Assembly: GCF_003725535.1 (NCBI RefSeq)
Contig: NZ_RJSF01000044.1
Coordinates: 148,419-212,418, forward strand
Origin: Nocardioides pocheonensis
Lineage (GTDB): Bacteria; Actinomycetota; Actinomycetes; Propionibacteriales; Nocardioidaceae
Length of the DNA stretch: 64,000 nt
Reading direction: 5' to 3'
The stretch's first letter is position 1, and each line of letters begins with the position of its first letter. The notes under the pieces were generated by a model. That model saw only the letters and a list, made by a program, of their open reading frames with translations, did not search any database and had not been told where the DNA came from. Positions 6,809-15,011 of the stretch are shown one piece after another. Position numbers and translations under genes: made by a program.

Positions 6809-8785
6809 TCAGCCCTTCGCGGCCTGCAGGAACGCCTTGAGGATGGGGCCTGCCGTGTGCGAGCCCGACTCACCGGTGTCGACGAACACCGCGACCGCGA
6901 GGTCGCCCTGGGCGGCGATCATCCAGGCATGGGTGGGCAGGGAGCCACCGGGGCCGGGGCTGCCGTACTCCGCCGTGCCGGTCTTCGCGATCACCGCCGG
7001 CGGCTGGAGCGGTTGCAGCAGCGTGCCCGACCCCACGGCCACGACGGCCCGCATCATGCCCCGAAGCTGCTCGGCCTCGGCAGCGGTCAGCGGGTGCGCC
7101 GGGGCTACGGAGGGGCTGGAGCCCGTGCTCGCGCCGGGGCTGCCGCTCGGGCTCGCGCTCGGCGTGGCCAGGCCGTGCTCGGCGGTGCCGGTGACCAGCT
7201 TCGGCGTGACGGTCTCGCCCTTGGCGACGCTGGCCACCACGGCGGCCATCGCCATCGGCGACGCGAGCACCTTGCCCTGGCCGATCATGTCGGCGGCGCC
7301 CTCGGTCTCACTGGCCGGCGGCGGCACCTGGCCGAAGAACGCCGGGAAGCCGAGGTCGTGGTCGATGCCGACGCCGAGGGCCGCGGCCGCGTCGGCGAGG
7401 TCGCTGCCCTGCAGCTTGGTGTGCTGGGAGATGAAGCCGGTGTTGCACGAGTTGGCGAGCGCGTCGCGCAGGCTGATCCGGCCGAGTCGGTCGGCCGGGT
7501 AGTCGGAGTAGTTCTTGAACTTCTTGCCGTCGACGACGAGCGTCGGCGTGCAGGAGACCGGCGAGGCCGGGGTGAGCCCCGCCCGGAGCAGGGCGAGTGC
7601 GCTGACCACCTTGAACGTCGACCCGGGGGCGTAGCGGCCGAAGGTCGCGGAGTTGTAGCCCTTCGAGCCGGGGCCGCTGGCGGCGGCGAGGATCGCTCCG
7701 GTCGACGGCTGGATCGCCACCACGGCGCTGGCCGGGGCGACGCCGGCGAGGAGGTCGTCGGCCTTCTGCTGCAGCCTCGGGTCGAGGGTGGTGTGCAGGT
7801 CCTGTCCGCGCACCGGGTCGACCTCGTAGAGCGTGCGCGGCTCGCCGGCCTGCTCCCCGGCCTTCGCCGTGGCAGGTACGGCGGACACCTTCACCCCGGA
7901 CGTCCCGCCGAGCTGCGCGTCGTACCGGAGCTGGAGGCCGGAGAGGCCGGCGTCGTCGCCGGCGCGCAGCCGCCCGTCGCTCTTGTCGATCAGCTCCTTG
8001 GTGGCCGGGCCGACGGTTCCGAGGATCGCGGCGGCGAACGCCTTGGTGGGCGCCAGCGGCAGCTGGTCGGCGATGCCGCGCGCTCCGGGGATCGCGCCGA
8101 CCTTGCCGAGCAGGTCGCTGGTCGAGCCGTCGCGACGCATCGCGATCGCCTGCACGAAGGCCTTCGGGCCGGCCTTGGTGACGGCTGCGACGTACGGGTC
8201 CGGGCTGACCCCGACGAGGGTGGCGAGCCGTCGCGCCGAGTCGGGGGCGGCGGCGGGGTCGACCTGGCTGCGGTCGATGCCGAACCGGATCACGTCCCGC
8301 GGGATCACCAGCGGGGTGTCGTCGCGGCCGAGGATGTTGCCGCGCTCGGCCTTGACCCGCGCGACCTGGAAGGTCTCCCCAGCGGCGAGCGACTTCTCGA
8401 GGATCGACGGTTTCCACTCGACCCGCCAGGCGCCGCCCTGGTCGAGCAGGCGGGCGTGGGTCTGGTGCTTCCAGGTCTGGCCGCCGAGGTCGACGCTCCA
8501 GTTCAGCCGGACGTCGGCCTTGTCGCCGGACCGGGTGACCTGGTCGACGCTGACCTTCGCGGGGTGGTCGAGCGTCTTGGCGACCGCGGCGTAGCTCTTC
8601 GCGGCGCCGGCGGAGGTGAACTTCACCGCGCTCACGTCACCCTTGTGCAGCGCGGTCGCGAGCTTCTCGGCGGCCTTGCGGGCATCGGCTCCCTTGTCGA
8701 AGAAGCCGCAGCCCGTGAGCAGCAGCCCGCCGACCAGCAGCAGGCTCAGCACGAGGTGGCGGGAGGACAGGGGCCGAGAGGTCAT
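6809..8785 (-). CDS. MecA-like class B penicillin-binding lipoprotein
   Basis: Transpeptidase that cross-links peptidoglycan outside the membrane. From the ATG at 8785 the 658-residue protein has a lipobox (LLTGC, Cys 26), a MecA_N/NTF2-like domain (about 30-135), a dimerisation-type region (about 145-320) and the transpeptidase. Active-site motifs are STFK (Ser 389), SCN (446-448) and KTG (601-603). A Pro/Ser/Ala-rich insert (about 540-565) sits before the KTG motif. MecA_N-type enzymes are typical in actinobacteria and are often low-affinity for beta-lactams; that property is not shown here. The frame extends upstream, but only this start yields a lipoprotein signal. Divergent from the MFS gene. 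Confidence 0.9.
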   Translation of the reverse strand: MTSRPLSSRHLVLSLLLVGGLLLTGCGFFDKGADARKAAEKLATALHKGDVSAVKFTSAGAAKSYAAVAKTLDHPAKVSVDQVTRSGDKADVRLNWSVDLGGQTWKHQTHARLLDQGGAWRVEWKPSILEKSLAAGETFQVARVKAERGNILGRDDTPLVIPRDVIRFGIDRSQVDPAAAPDSARRLATLVGVSPDPYVAAVTKAGPKAFVQAIAMRRDGSTSDLLGKVGAIPGARGIADQLPLAPTKAFAAAILGTVGPATKELIDKSDGRLRAGDDAGLSGLQLRYDAQLGGTSGVKVSAVPATAKAGEQAGEPRTLYEVDPVRGQDLHTTLDPRLQQKADDLLAGVAPASAVVAIQPSTGAILAAASGPGSKGYNSATFGRYAPGSTFKVVSALALLRAGLTPASPVSCTPTLVVDGKKFKNYSDYPADRLGRISLRDALANSCNTGFISQHTKLQGSDLADAAAALGVGIDHDLGFPAFFGQVPPPASETEGAADMIGQGKVLASPMAMAAVVASVAKGETVTPKLVTGTAEHGLATPSASPSGSPGASTGSSPSVAPAHPLTAAEAEQLRGMMRAVVAVGSGTLLQPLQPPAVIAKTGTAEYGSPGPGGSLPTHAWMIAAQGDLAVAVFVDTGESGSHTAGPILKAFLQAAKG

Positions 8786-8861
8786 GCGCCGATCCGACCA
8801 GACGGGGCACCCACGTTCAACTCGTCGCGGCACCGGCCGGACCACCGTCGGGGGCGAGGCG

Positions 8862-8867
8862 TAGCCT
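8862..8867 (+). promoter_or_regulatory. -10 element of a leaderless promoter (MFS transporter)
   Basis: TAGCCT 6 bases before the GTG at 8874, in the 88-base gap shared with the divergent penicillin-binding protein gene. Confidence 0.5.
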
Positions 8868-8873
8868 TCCCCG

Positions 8874-10145
8874 GTGCAGATCCGGGGCCTGTTGGCGGAC
8901 ACGACCCCGCTGCGCAACCCCTACTTCCGCCGGCTCTGGTCGGCGAACATCGTCACGGTCATCGGCGCCCAGCTGACCGTCGTCGCGGTGCCGGCGCAGA
9001 TCTACGCGCTCACCGGCTCCTCGGCGTACGTCGGCCTGACCGGGCTGTTCGGCCTGGTGCCGCTGGTCGTCTTCGGGCTCTGGGGCGGGGCGCTCGCCGA
9101 CGTGATGGACCGACGCACGATCCTCCAGTTCACGACCGCCGGGCTGATCGCGACCAGCGCGGGGTTCTGGCTCCAGGCCGCGCTGCACGTGGGCAGCGTG
9201 TGGCTGCTGCTCGGGCTCTTCTCGGTGCAGCAGGCGTTCTTCGCGGTGAACCAGCCGACCCGCAGCGCCGTGCTTCCCCGGCTGCTGCCGGTCACCCAGC
9301 TGCCGGCAGCGAACTCGCTGAACATGACCGTGATGCAGGCCGGTGCGATCGCCGGGCCGATGGTCGGCGGCGCGCTGATCCCGCTGGTCGGCTTCTCCTG
9401 GCTGTACCTCGCCGACACCCTCAGCCTCTTCGCCACCCTGTGGGCGGTGCTGCGCCTGCCCCGCCTGCCGATGGAGGGACCGGTCGGCACGCCCGGCCTG
9501 CGCGCGGTGGTCGACGGGCTGTCCTACCTGCGTGGCCACCCGGTGCTGCTGATGTCGTTCCTGGTCGACCTGATCGCGATGATCTTCGGCATGCCCCGGG
9601 CACTCTTCCCCGAGGTCGCGCACGTCGACTTCGGCGGGCCGGCCGGCGGCGGTCTGGCGTTCGCGCTGCTGTTCGCGGCGATCCCGATCGGCGCGGTCGT
9701 CGGCGGTGTCTTCTCCGGCTGGGTCTCCCGGGTCCAGCGCCAGGGCGTCGCGGTCGTCGTCGCGATCGTCGTCTGGGGCCTGGCCATCGTCGGCTTCGGC
9801 CTCGCCGTCGCGCTCGCGGACACCGGCCCGCACCTGATGCTGGCGCTGGCGGTGCTGATGCTGGTGATCGGCGGTGCCGCCGACATGGCGTCCGCGGCCT
9901 TCCGGATGAGCATGCTCCAGAGCGCGGCGTCGGACTCCGTGCGGGGCCGGCTCCAGGGCGTCTTCATCGTCGTCGTCGCCGGCGGCCCCCGCATCGCCGA
10001 CGTCGCCCACGGCGGGGTCGCGGCGATCGCGGGCACGGCGGCCACCGCGGCCGGTGGCGGCGTGCTCGTCGTGGTCCTCGTCGTCGCTGCTGCGCTGGCG
10101 GTTCCGGTGTTCGTCCGGTACCGGCTGGGCGAGCCGGTGGAGTAG
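8874..10145 (+). CDS. MFS exporter (EntS-like, MFS_3 group)
   Basis: Major-facilitator membrane transporter of 423 aa with about 12 hydrophobic segments. The loop after segment 2 (GGALADVMDRRTILQ) has the family's G-x-x-A-D-x-x-x-R-R pattern, and the N-terminus (LRNPYFRRLWSANIVTVIG) is typical of the EntS-like group that exports siderophores or small drugs. No biosynthetic genes are adjacent, so the cargo is unknown. Preceded by a TAGCCT -10 element and probably leaderless. The EstB-like hydrolase follows 47 bases downstream on the same strand and may be cotranscribed. Confidence 0.85.
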   Translation: MQIRGLLADTTPLRNPYFRRLWSANIVTVIGAQLTVVAVPAQIYALTGSSAYVGLTGLFGLVPLVVFGLWGGALADVMDRRTILQFTTAGLIATSAGFWLQAALHVGSVWLLLGLFSVQQAFFAVNQPTRSAVLPRLLPVTQLPAANSLNMTVMQAGAIAGPMVGGALIPLVGFSWLYLADTLSLFATLWAVLRLPRLPMEGPVGTPGLRAVVDGLSYLRGHPVLLMSFLVDLIAMIFGMPRALFPEVAHVDFGGPAGGGLAFALLFAAIPIGAVVGGVFSGWVSRVQRQGVAVVVAIVVWGLAIVGFGLAVALADTGPHLMLALAVLMLVIGGAADMASAAFRMSMLQSAASDSVRGRLQGVFIVVVAGGPRIADVAHGGVAAIAGTAATAAGGGVLVVVLVVAAALAVPVFVRYRLGEPVE

Positions 10146-10192
10146 CGGCGCAGTCGCTTGCGTCGGCGGCCGGCCTCTGGGTGGATGAAGCC

Positions 10193-11281
10193 GTGACCGA
10201 GCTCCAGGGCGTGTACGACGAGCGGTTCGCCGGAGTGGCGCAGGCACTGGCCGAGTCACTCGAGGGAGGCGACGCCGGCGGGTCGGCGGCCGTGTTCGTC
10301 GGCGGCGAGCCGGTGGTCGACGTCTGGGGCGGCTTCGCCGACCCGGGCCGCACCCGTGCGTGGGAGCGGGACACGCTCGTCAACGTCTTCTCGGTCACCA
10401 AGACGATGGCGGCGCTCTGCGCACTGGTCCTGGTGGACCGCGGGCTGCTGGACCCCGACGCCCCGGTGGCCGAGTACTGGCCGGAGTTCGCGGCGGGCAA
10501 GCAGGGCGTGCTGGTCCGGCACGTGCTCGCGCACACGGCCGGCCTGCCCGACTGGGAGGGCACCGTCGAGGAGCTCTACGACTGGACCGCGGCGACCGAC
10601 CGGCTCGCGGCCACCGCTCCGCAGTGGGAGCCCGGCACGGCGGTGGGCTACCACTCCCTCACCCAGGGATTCCTGGTCGGCGAGCTCGTCCGCCGGATCA
10701 CCGGCCACACCGTCGGCGACTTCTTCGCGGCCGAGATCGCCGCGCCCCTTGGTGCGGACTTCTGGATCGGCCTCCCGGCCGAGCTCGACGACCGGGTGGC
10801 GCCGACCATCCCGCCGACCGGTCGGGGCGAGGACTACACGGCCGGCTCGTCGGCGCCGGACGCCCCGCCGAGCAGAGGCACCGCGATGTCGGTCCGCGAC
10901 GCCAACAGCGTGCCCTGGCGCCGCTCGGAGATCCCGGCCGCCGGTGGCGTCGGCAACGCACGCTCGGTGGCACTGGTGCAGTCGGTGATGGCGTGCGGCG
11001 GCACCGTCGGGTCGGTGCGGCTGCTCGCGCCCGAGACCTGTGACCGCGCCTGGACCGAGCAGTCCTCCGGGGACGACCGGGTGCTCGGCATGCCGGTCAG
11101 CTGGGGGCTCGGCTGGGCCCGGCTCGGCGGCGCGTACGGCTGGGGCGGCTGGGGCGGCGCGCTGGTGATGATCGACCCGACGCAGCGGCTGGTCGTCGCC
11201 TATGCGACCAACCAGATGCGCGAACCGGCGTACGACGACCGCGGGATGCAGATCGCGATGGCCGCGCTCGCCGCCGGGTAG
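10193..11281 (+). CDS. Serine hydrolase of the beta-lactamase/EstB family
   Basis: Cytoplasmic (no signal peptide) 362-residue class C beta-lactamase-fold hydrolase. The nucleophile motif is SVTK (Ser 67, Lys 70), the tyrosine motif is YHS (Tyr 153) as in EstB-type esterases, HTAGLP (about 114-119) is typical of the family, and GWGGWGG near the C-terminus replaces the KTG box. An esterase or amidase role is more likely than antibiotic resistance. The GTG at 10193 gives the usual family N-terminus; another GTG at 10181 is possible. It follows the MFS gene closely and converges on the next gene with a 13-base gap. Confidence 0.85.
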   Translation: MTELQGVYDERFAGVAQALAESLEGGDAGGSAAVFVGGEPVVDVWGGFADPGRTRAWERDTLVNVFSVTKTMAALCALVLVDRGLLDPDAPVAEYWPEFAAGKQGVLVRHVLAHTAGLPDWEGTVEELYDWTAATDRLAATAPQWEPGTAVGYHSLTQGFLVGELVRRITGHTVGDFFAAEIAAPLGADFWIGLPAELDDRVAPTIPPTGRGEDYTAGSSAPDAPPSRGTAMSVRDANSVPWRRSEIPAAGGVGNARSVALVQSVMACGGTVGSVRLLAPETCDRAWTEQSSGDDRVLGMPVSWGLGWARLGGAYGWGGWGGALVMIDPTQRLVVAYATNQMREPAYDDRGMQIAMAALAAG

Positions 11282-11294
11282 CGCGACCGTTGGA

Positions 11295-11912
11295 TCAGGC
11301 CGGCTCGCGAGGGGCCTGGGTGTGCGCGCGCGACTGCCGGTCGGCGAGGACGAGGCCGGCAATCCATCCCGGAGCTCGGCCGCCGCGCGGGGGCGCGATC
11401 GCGTCCATGCGGTGGCCGGTGCGGGCGAGGGCCCAGGAGACGGCCGAGTTGGAGTTCCACATGTCCCCGGCGCCGAGCTCGTCGCGGCCCCAGGTCAGCG
11501 CCGGCACCTGGCGCAGCGCGTCGAGCACGGCCGCGACCGTGGCGGTGTCGTCGGTCAGGTGCACCGGGCTGTCGACGGCCTCGTCGACGTCCGGGATCCG
11601 CCCACCCGGCCAGCAGCGCAGCTCGTAGCGGAACGCGCGCAGACGGCCGAGCCGGCTCGACCCGACCGGCCCCTCGACCAGCACGCCGCGGTCGGTGTCG
11701 GGCACGTTCCAGACCGGGCCCATCTCGACGGCGTACGTCGTGCCGTCGAGGCCGACCATCAGCCCGGAGTGGTAGAGATCGGCGGGTGCGCGATGCTCAC
11801 GGCGCGCCGACCACAGCTCGTAGAGGCGGCTGCTCCGCCGCACGAACCAGCCGCCGGCCCCGACCGGGAGCCAGTAGAGGTCCACCCACGCCGTACGCCG
11901 TGATCCGTCCAT
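11295..11912 (-). CDS. Conserved hypothetical protein (205 aa)
   Basis: No signal peptide or membrane segment. It has Trp/Tyr-rich blocks: DLYWLPVGAGG, LYHSGLMVGLDG, EGPVGSSRLGRL and GAGDMWNSNSAVSWALARTG near the C-terminus. The H-S-G and N-S-N-S-A-V-S-W blocks vaguely recall permuted papain-fold (NlpC/PPPDE) proteins, but with Ser where a catalytic Cys would be, so no activity is claimed. The ATG at 11912 with a GAGGAG ribosome site is preferred to one 36 bases upstream. Divergent from the VOC gene at 12040. Confidence 0.65.
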   Translation of the reverse strand: MDGSRRTAWVDLYWLPVGAGGWFVRRSSRLYELWSARREHRAPADLYHSGLMVGLDGTTYAVEMGPVWNVPDTDRGVLVEGPVGSSRLGRLRAFRYELRCWPGGRIPDVDEAVDSPVHLTDDTATVAAVLDALRQVPALTWGRDELGAGDMWNSNSAVSWALARTGHRMDAIAPPRGGRAPGWIAGLVLADRQSRAHTQAPREPA

Positions 11913-12027
11913 GCTCCTCACCCCCGGCTCCTCGCCCCGCACCAGCACAGCACCCGCCCGCTCCCCGCGTCAGGGGCGAAGGTCACGGGCGGCCCGGCGG
12001 GACGGAAAACGACTGGCACCGGGGTCC

Positions 12028-12033
12028 TACGGT
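12028..12033 (+). promoter_or_regulatory. -10 element of a leaderless promoter (VOC protein)
   Basis: TACGGT 6 bases before the ATG at 12040. Confidence 0.45.
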
Positions 12034-12039
12034 GGGGCC

Positions 12040-12756
12040 ATGTACCTGGAGAACGTGGTCTTCGACGCACGCGAGCCGCAGCGGCTCGGCCGGTTCTGGG
12101 AGGAGGCGCTCGGCTGCGAGCCGCTCACCGACGAACCGGAGGGCTACGAGACGCGGCTGACCGTCGGGGACGGGCCCGTGCTCGACCTGTGCTTCCAGCG
12201 GGTGCCCGACCCGGCCACCGCTGCGCACCGGCTCCGGTTGGAGCTCGGTGACGGCGGTGGCGAGGCGGACCGGCTGCTCGGGCTGGGCGCGCGACGCCGC
12301 GACGCCGGTGCGGAGCCGGAGTCTGCGGAGCTGCTCGACGACCCCGAGGGGAACCCCTTCGGCCGGGGAGACGACGCGGCGTACGACGGCACGGGGCCGC
12401 TCGTGGCGCTGGCGCTCGACTCCGCCGACCCGGAGCGCGACGCGGAGTTCTGGGCCTGGCTGACCGGCTGGACCGTCACCGGGCGCGGCGCGACCGCGAC
12501 CCTGCGGCACCCCTCGCTGCGCGGCCCGGTGCTCGAGCTGCGCCGTCAGTCGGCGCCGAAGAGCGCGGCCAAGAACCGGATCCACCTCGACGTGCGCCTC
12601 GAGGCAGGGGAGGACGCCGACACGGTCGAGGCGGCCATCGCCGAGCACGGCGGTGCACGGGAGCACCATCCGGAGTGGGGCGAGCTCCCGTGGCGGTCCT
12701 ACACCGACCCGTCGGGCAACGACTTCTGCGTGCTGCCCCCGCCGCGCGAGGCCTGA
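12040..12756 (+). CDS. Two-domain VOC-superfamily protein
   Basis: 238-residue glyoxalase/bleomycin-resistance-fold protein with two betaalphabetabetabeta modules (about 1-110 and 125-235). The first begins MYLENVVFDAREPQRLGRFW and ends LLDDPEGNPF; the second contains ALDSADPERDAEFWAWLTGW and ends YTDPSGNDFCVL. Metal-binding His and Glu are poorly conserved, so this may be a binding rather than a catalytic protein. Substrate unknown. Third-position GC is strong and the start is fixed by a leaderless -10 element. Confidence 0.8.
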   Translation: MYLENVVFDAREPQRLGRFWEEALGCEPLTDEPEGYETRLTVGDGPVLDLCFQRVPDPATAAHRLRLELGDGGGEADRLLGLGARRRDAGAEPESAELLDDPEGNPFGRGDDAAYDGTGPLVALALDSADPERDAEFWAWLTGWTVTGRGATATLRHPSLRGPVLELRRQSAPKSAAKNRIHLDVRLEAGEDADTVEAAIAEHGGAREHHPEWGELPWRSYTDPSGNDFCVLPPPREA

Positions 12757-12801
12757 CGCGGGCAACCGACGATCGGGGCCCCCGTGGGGTTGACTGGTGC
12801 C

Positions 12802-13836
12802 GTGCCTGCACCGGAGCAGCGCCTGGGGACGGCGCACCTGCCCGGCGGCGGTCGCGTCGCGTACGCCGTGACGGGCAGCGGTCCGTTCCTGCTCGTGGCG
12901 CCCGGCTGGCTCAGCCACCTCGAGCTCGGCTGGGCGATCCCGGTGGAGCGGAGGTTCCACGAGGCGCTGGCGTCCGGACGGACGCTCGTGCGCTACGACC
13001 GGCCCGGCTGCGGCCTCTCCGACCCGTACGACGGACCGCGTGACCTGGCCCTCGAGCTCGCCACGATCGGCGCGGTGACCGAGGCGGTCGGGATGACCCG
13101 CTTCGACCTGCTGGGCTGGTCGCTGGGCGCGGCCGTGGCGGCGCAGTGGGCCGCCGACCGGCCCGAGACCGTCGACCGGTTGGTGCTCTACGGCGGGTGG
13201 GCCGAGGGCGCCGCGATCGGCGACGAGGACAGCCGACGCCACATCCTCGGCCTGCTCGCGACCCACTGGGGCCTGGGCTCCGACCTGCTCACCGACGTCT
13301 TCGCACCCGACGCCGATGCCGGCACGCGGGCCGCGATCGCGCGCTACCAGCGGGCAGCGTCGTCCGCCGAGACCGCGGTCGCGCTGCTCCGGCTCGCCTA
13401 CGCGCTCGACGTCCGAACCACGCTGCCGCGCATCCAGACGCCAACCCTCGTGCTCGCCAGGCGGGGAGACCGGGCCGCTCCACTCGCGCAGAGCCGCGTG
13501 CTCGCCGACGCGATCCCCTCCGCGGAGCTGGTCGAGCTCGACGGCCGCTCACACCTGCCCGCCATCGGCGACGCCGAGTCCGTGGTGGCCCAGATCCGCG
13601 GCTTCCTCGGCCTGCCGACGCTGAGGAGAGGCGTGCCCACCGGGCTCACTCCCCGGCAGGCCGAGGTCGCCGCGCTCGTGGCCGACGGCCTCACCAACCG
13701 CGAGATCGCCCAGCGGCTGGGCATCACCGAGCGGTCCGCCGAGTCGCACGTCGAACGGATCCGGCTGCGCCTGGGGTTCCGCTCGCGCTCCCAGGTCGCC
13801 GCCTGGCACGTCGCCACCCACCCCGAAGTGCGGTAG
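12802..13836 (+). CDS. Alpha/beta hydrolase fused to a LuxR-type DNA-binding domain
   Basis: About 344 aa. Residues 10-275 form an alpha/beta hydrolase with nucleophile elbow GWSLG (Ser near 107), a late aspartate in LARRGD and a catalytic histidine in GRSHLP. Residues about 283-340 (LTPRQAEVAALVADGLTNRE) are a complete LuxR helix-turn-helix. A hydrolase used as the sensor of a transcription factor is a known but uncommon actinobacterial layout. The ligand is unknown and the catalytic triad looks intact. GTG at 12802 chosen; an in-frame GTG at 12784 would add six residues. No obvious target besides its neighbours, the VOC and MddA-like genes. Confidence 0.82.
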   Translation: MPAPEQRLGTAHLPGGGRVAYAVTGSGPFLLVAPGWLSHLELGWAIPVERRFHEALASGRTLVRYDRPGCGLSDPYDGPRDLALELATIGAVTEAVGMTRFDLLGWSLGAAVAAQWAADRPETVDRLVLYGGWAEGAAIGDEDSRRHILGLLATHWGLGSDLLTDVFAPDADAGTRAAIARYQRAASSAETAVALLRLAYALDVRTTLPRIQTPTLVLARRGDRAAPLAQSRVLADAIPSAELVELDGRSHLPAIGDAESVVAQIRGFLGLPTLRRGVPTGLTPRQAEVAALVADGLTNREIAQRLGITERSAESHVERIRLRLGFRSRSQVAAWHVATHPEVR

Positions 13837-13880
13837 TTCCACGGCTGCGCGGTCCGCCCGCGCACGCCGACGATGGAGCC

Positions 13881-14654
13881 ATGTCCCGTCGCCCCACACA
13901 GCTCGCCCTCTCCGCCGTCGCCTGGGTCGGGTTCCTCGCCATCACGGCCTGGACGATCGCGTTCCTCGCCGGCGTCCTCGTCCCGAGGACGATCGACGGC
14001 CCGGTCCGCACGACCGCACCCCGAGCCGTGGTCGTCGACCTCGCCCTGCTGCTGCTGTTCGCGCTGCAGCACTCCGTCATGGCCCGGCGGCCGGTGAAGG
14101 CCTGGCTGGGCCGCCGCATCCCCGCGGCGCTGGGGCGCACGACGTACGTGCTCGCCACCGACGTCTGCCTCGTCCTCCTGCTCGCGTCCTGGGAGCCGTG
14201 GGGCGGCCGGGTCTGGCACGTCGGCGGCCCGGCCGGGGTGCTGCTCTGGGCGCTGTACGCCGCAGGGTGGCTGCTCGCGATCGTCTCGACGTACGCCGTC
14301 GACCACCTCGAGCTCGTCGGGCTGCGCCAGGCCGGCTGGGCAGCTCCCCGCGACGCGGGCGAGGATGCCCTTCAGGTCGGCGGGCTCCATGCGGTGGTGC
14401 GCCACCCGCTGATGACGGGGCTGTTGCTGGCGTTCTGGGCGACGCCCCGGATGAGCGCGTCACACCTGCTGTTCGCGGCGGCGTCCACCGGCTACGTCGC
14501 CGTCGGGATCGCCTTCGAGGAGCGCGACCTGCGACGCACGTTCGGCAGCGCCTACGACGCGTACGCCGCCCGCGTGCCCGCACTCGTGCCCGCGCTGCGG
14601 ATCCGGCGTGGCGTGGCTCCCGGGGCGGAGCCGTCGGAGTCGTCGGTGCGCTAG
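13881..14654 (+). CDS. MddA-like methanethiol S-methyltransferase / NnrU-ICMT fold membrane protein
   Basis: 257-residue integral membrane protein with about five to six segments. The blocks LQHSVMARRPVKAWL, GRTTYVL, STYAVDHLELVGLRQ, VRHPLMTGLLLAFWATP and FEERDLRRTFGSAYDAYAARVP match the arrangement of the MddA family, which methylates methanethiol to dimethyl sulfide with S-adenosylmethionine, within the wider isoprenylcysteine-methyltransferase/NnrU fold. The R-H-P and E-E-R-D-L motifs are the cofactor-binding core. Other substrates in this fold are possible, so the specific activity is an inference. ATG at 13881, 44 bases after the hydrolase-LuxR gene. Confidence 0.7.
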   Translation: MSRRPTQLALSAVAWVGFLAITAWTIAFLAGVLVPRTIDGPVRTTAPRAVVVDLALLLLFALQHSVMARRPVKAWLGRRIPAALGRTTYVLATDVCLVLLLASWEPWGGRVWHVGGPAGVLLWALYAAGWLLAIVSTYAVDHLELVGLRQAGWAAPRDAGEDALQVGGLHAVVRHPLMTGLLLAFWATPRMSASHLLFAAASTGYVAVGIAFEERDLRRTFGSAYDAYAARVPALVPALRIRRGVAPGAEPSESSVR

Positions 14655-14679
14655 GTCATCAGAGAGCGCCAGGTCACCG

Positions 14680-14762
14680 GGTTTCGAGGCGGTTGCTGCG
14701 CAACCGCACCTCAACCAGCCATCCCGCGGTGGTTGAGGTGCGAGCCGGCGAGCCTCGCAACC
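14680..14762. repeat. Folded intergenic repeat, copy A
   Basis: Ends are inverted (GGTTTCGAGGC and GCCTCGcAACC, one mismatch). Inside are a GGTTGC-TGC-GCAACC hairpin and a GCACCTCAACCA/TGGTTGAGGTGC hairpin. The whole can fold as a three-way junction. About 20 flanking bases on the right are also shared with copy B. Confidence 0.8.
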
Positions 14763-14803
14763 ACCCACGCCCGGTCCGAGCCGGGTCTGCATCGAGGTCA
14801 CCG

Positions 14804-14883
14804 GGTTTCGAGGCGGTTGCTGCGCAACCGCACCTCAACCAGCGATCCGGCGGTTGAGGTGCGAGCCTGCGAGCCTCGAAACC
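14804..14883. repeat. Folded intergenic repeat, copy B
   Basis: Starts 124 bases after copy A. Here the end repeats are perfect (GGTTTCGAGGC/GCCTCGAAACC) and the internal GGTTGC-TGC-GCAACC hairpin is identical. It is a tandem neighbour of copy A. Confidence 0.8.
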
Positions 14884-14913
14884 ACCCGCGCCCGATCCGA
14901 GCCGCGGTGTCGC

Positions 14914-14919
14914 TACACT
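14914..14919 (+). promoter_or_regulatory. -10 element of the fluoride operon
   Basis: TACACT. Initiation about 7 bases downstream would put the transcript's 5' end almost exactly at the first stem of the fluoride riboswitch. Confidence 0.4.
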
Positions 14920-14920
14920 C

Positions 14921-15011
14921 GGCCGCGATGGCGGTGGGGCTCGCCGACAACCGCAGCGCAGCTGCCAACAGTCCCTACCTCGTGAGGTCCGGTTGCGAAG
15001 GTAGGTGCACC
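14921..15011 (+). ncRNA. Fluoride (crcB-motif) riboswitch, predicted translational
   Basis: The leader fits the crcB-motif aptamer: GCGATGG start, P1 (14925-14928 with 14941-14944), ACAACCGC, P2 (GCAGC/GCTGC, 14953-14957 with 14961-14965) and a 3' CCCTACC. The pseudoknot pairs GGGGCU (14936-14941) with AGUCCC (14970-14975), six pairs with one wobble. The same 3' strand, CCTACCT (14974-14980), pairs perfectly with AGGTAGG (14999-15005), which is the Shine-Dalgarno region 6 bases before the crcB ATG. The two folds are exclusive, so fluoride would free the ribosome site. The downstream genes are fluoride exporters. Confidence 0.85.

Larger units (their letters stand above)
14655..14911. other. 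Gene-free stretch with two folded repeats
   Basis: Between the MddA-like gene and the fluoride operon promoter. It is filled almost entirely by two tandem copies of the folded repeat described separately. No ORF with coding character is seen. Confidence 0.7.

Noticed and set aside
3433-6873. Very long open frames opposite real genes (for example 3433-6873 minus, 1146 codons)
   Set aside because: They are antisense shadows caused by high GC. They lack ribosome sites and family motifs, and are Arg/Gly/Pro-rich, while the plus strand has clear proteins.
6857-10180. The N-terminal part of a plus-strand frame that opens at 6857 and ends at 11281
   Set aside because: It runs antisense to the penicillin-binding protein and through the MFS gene in another frame. 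Only the part from 10193 encodes a recognisable hydrolase.
14900-15011. A small protein starting at the ATG at 14928 within the fluoride leader
   Set aside because: The frame is in phase with crcB and gives only an extension with no conserved residues. The region fits an RNA aptamer and the crcB start at 15012 has its own ribosome site.
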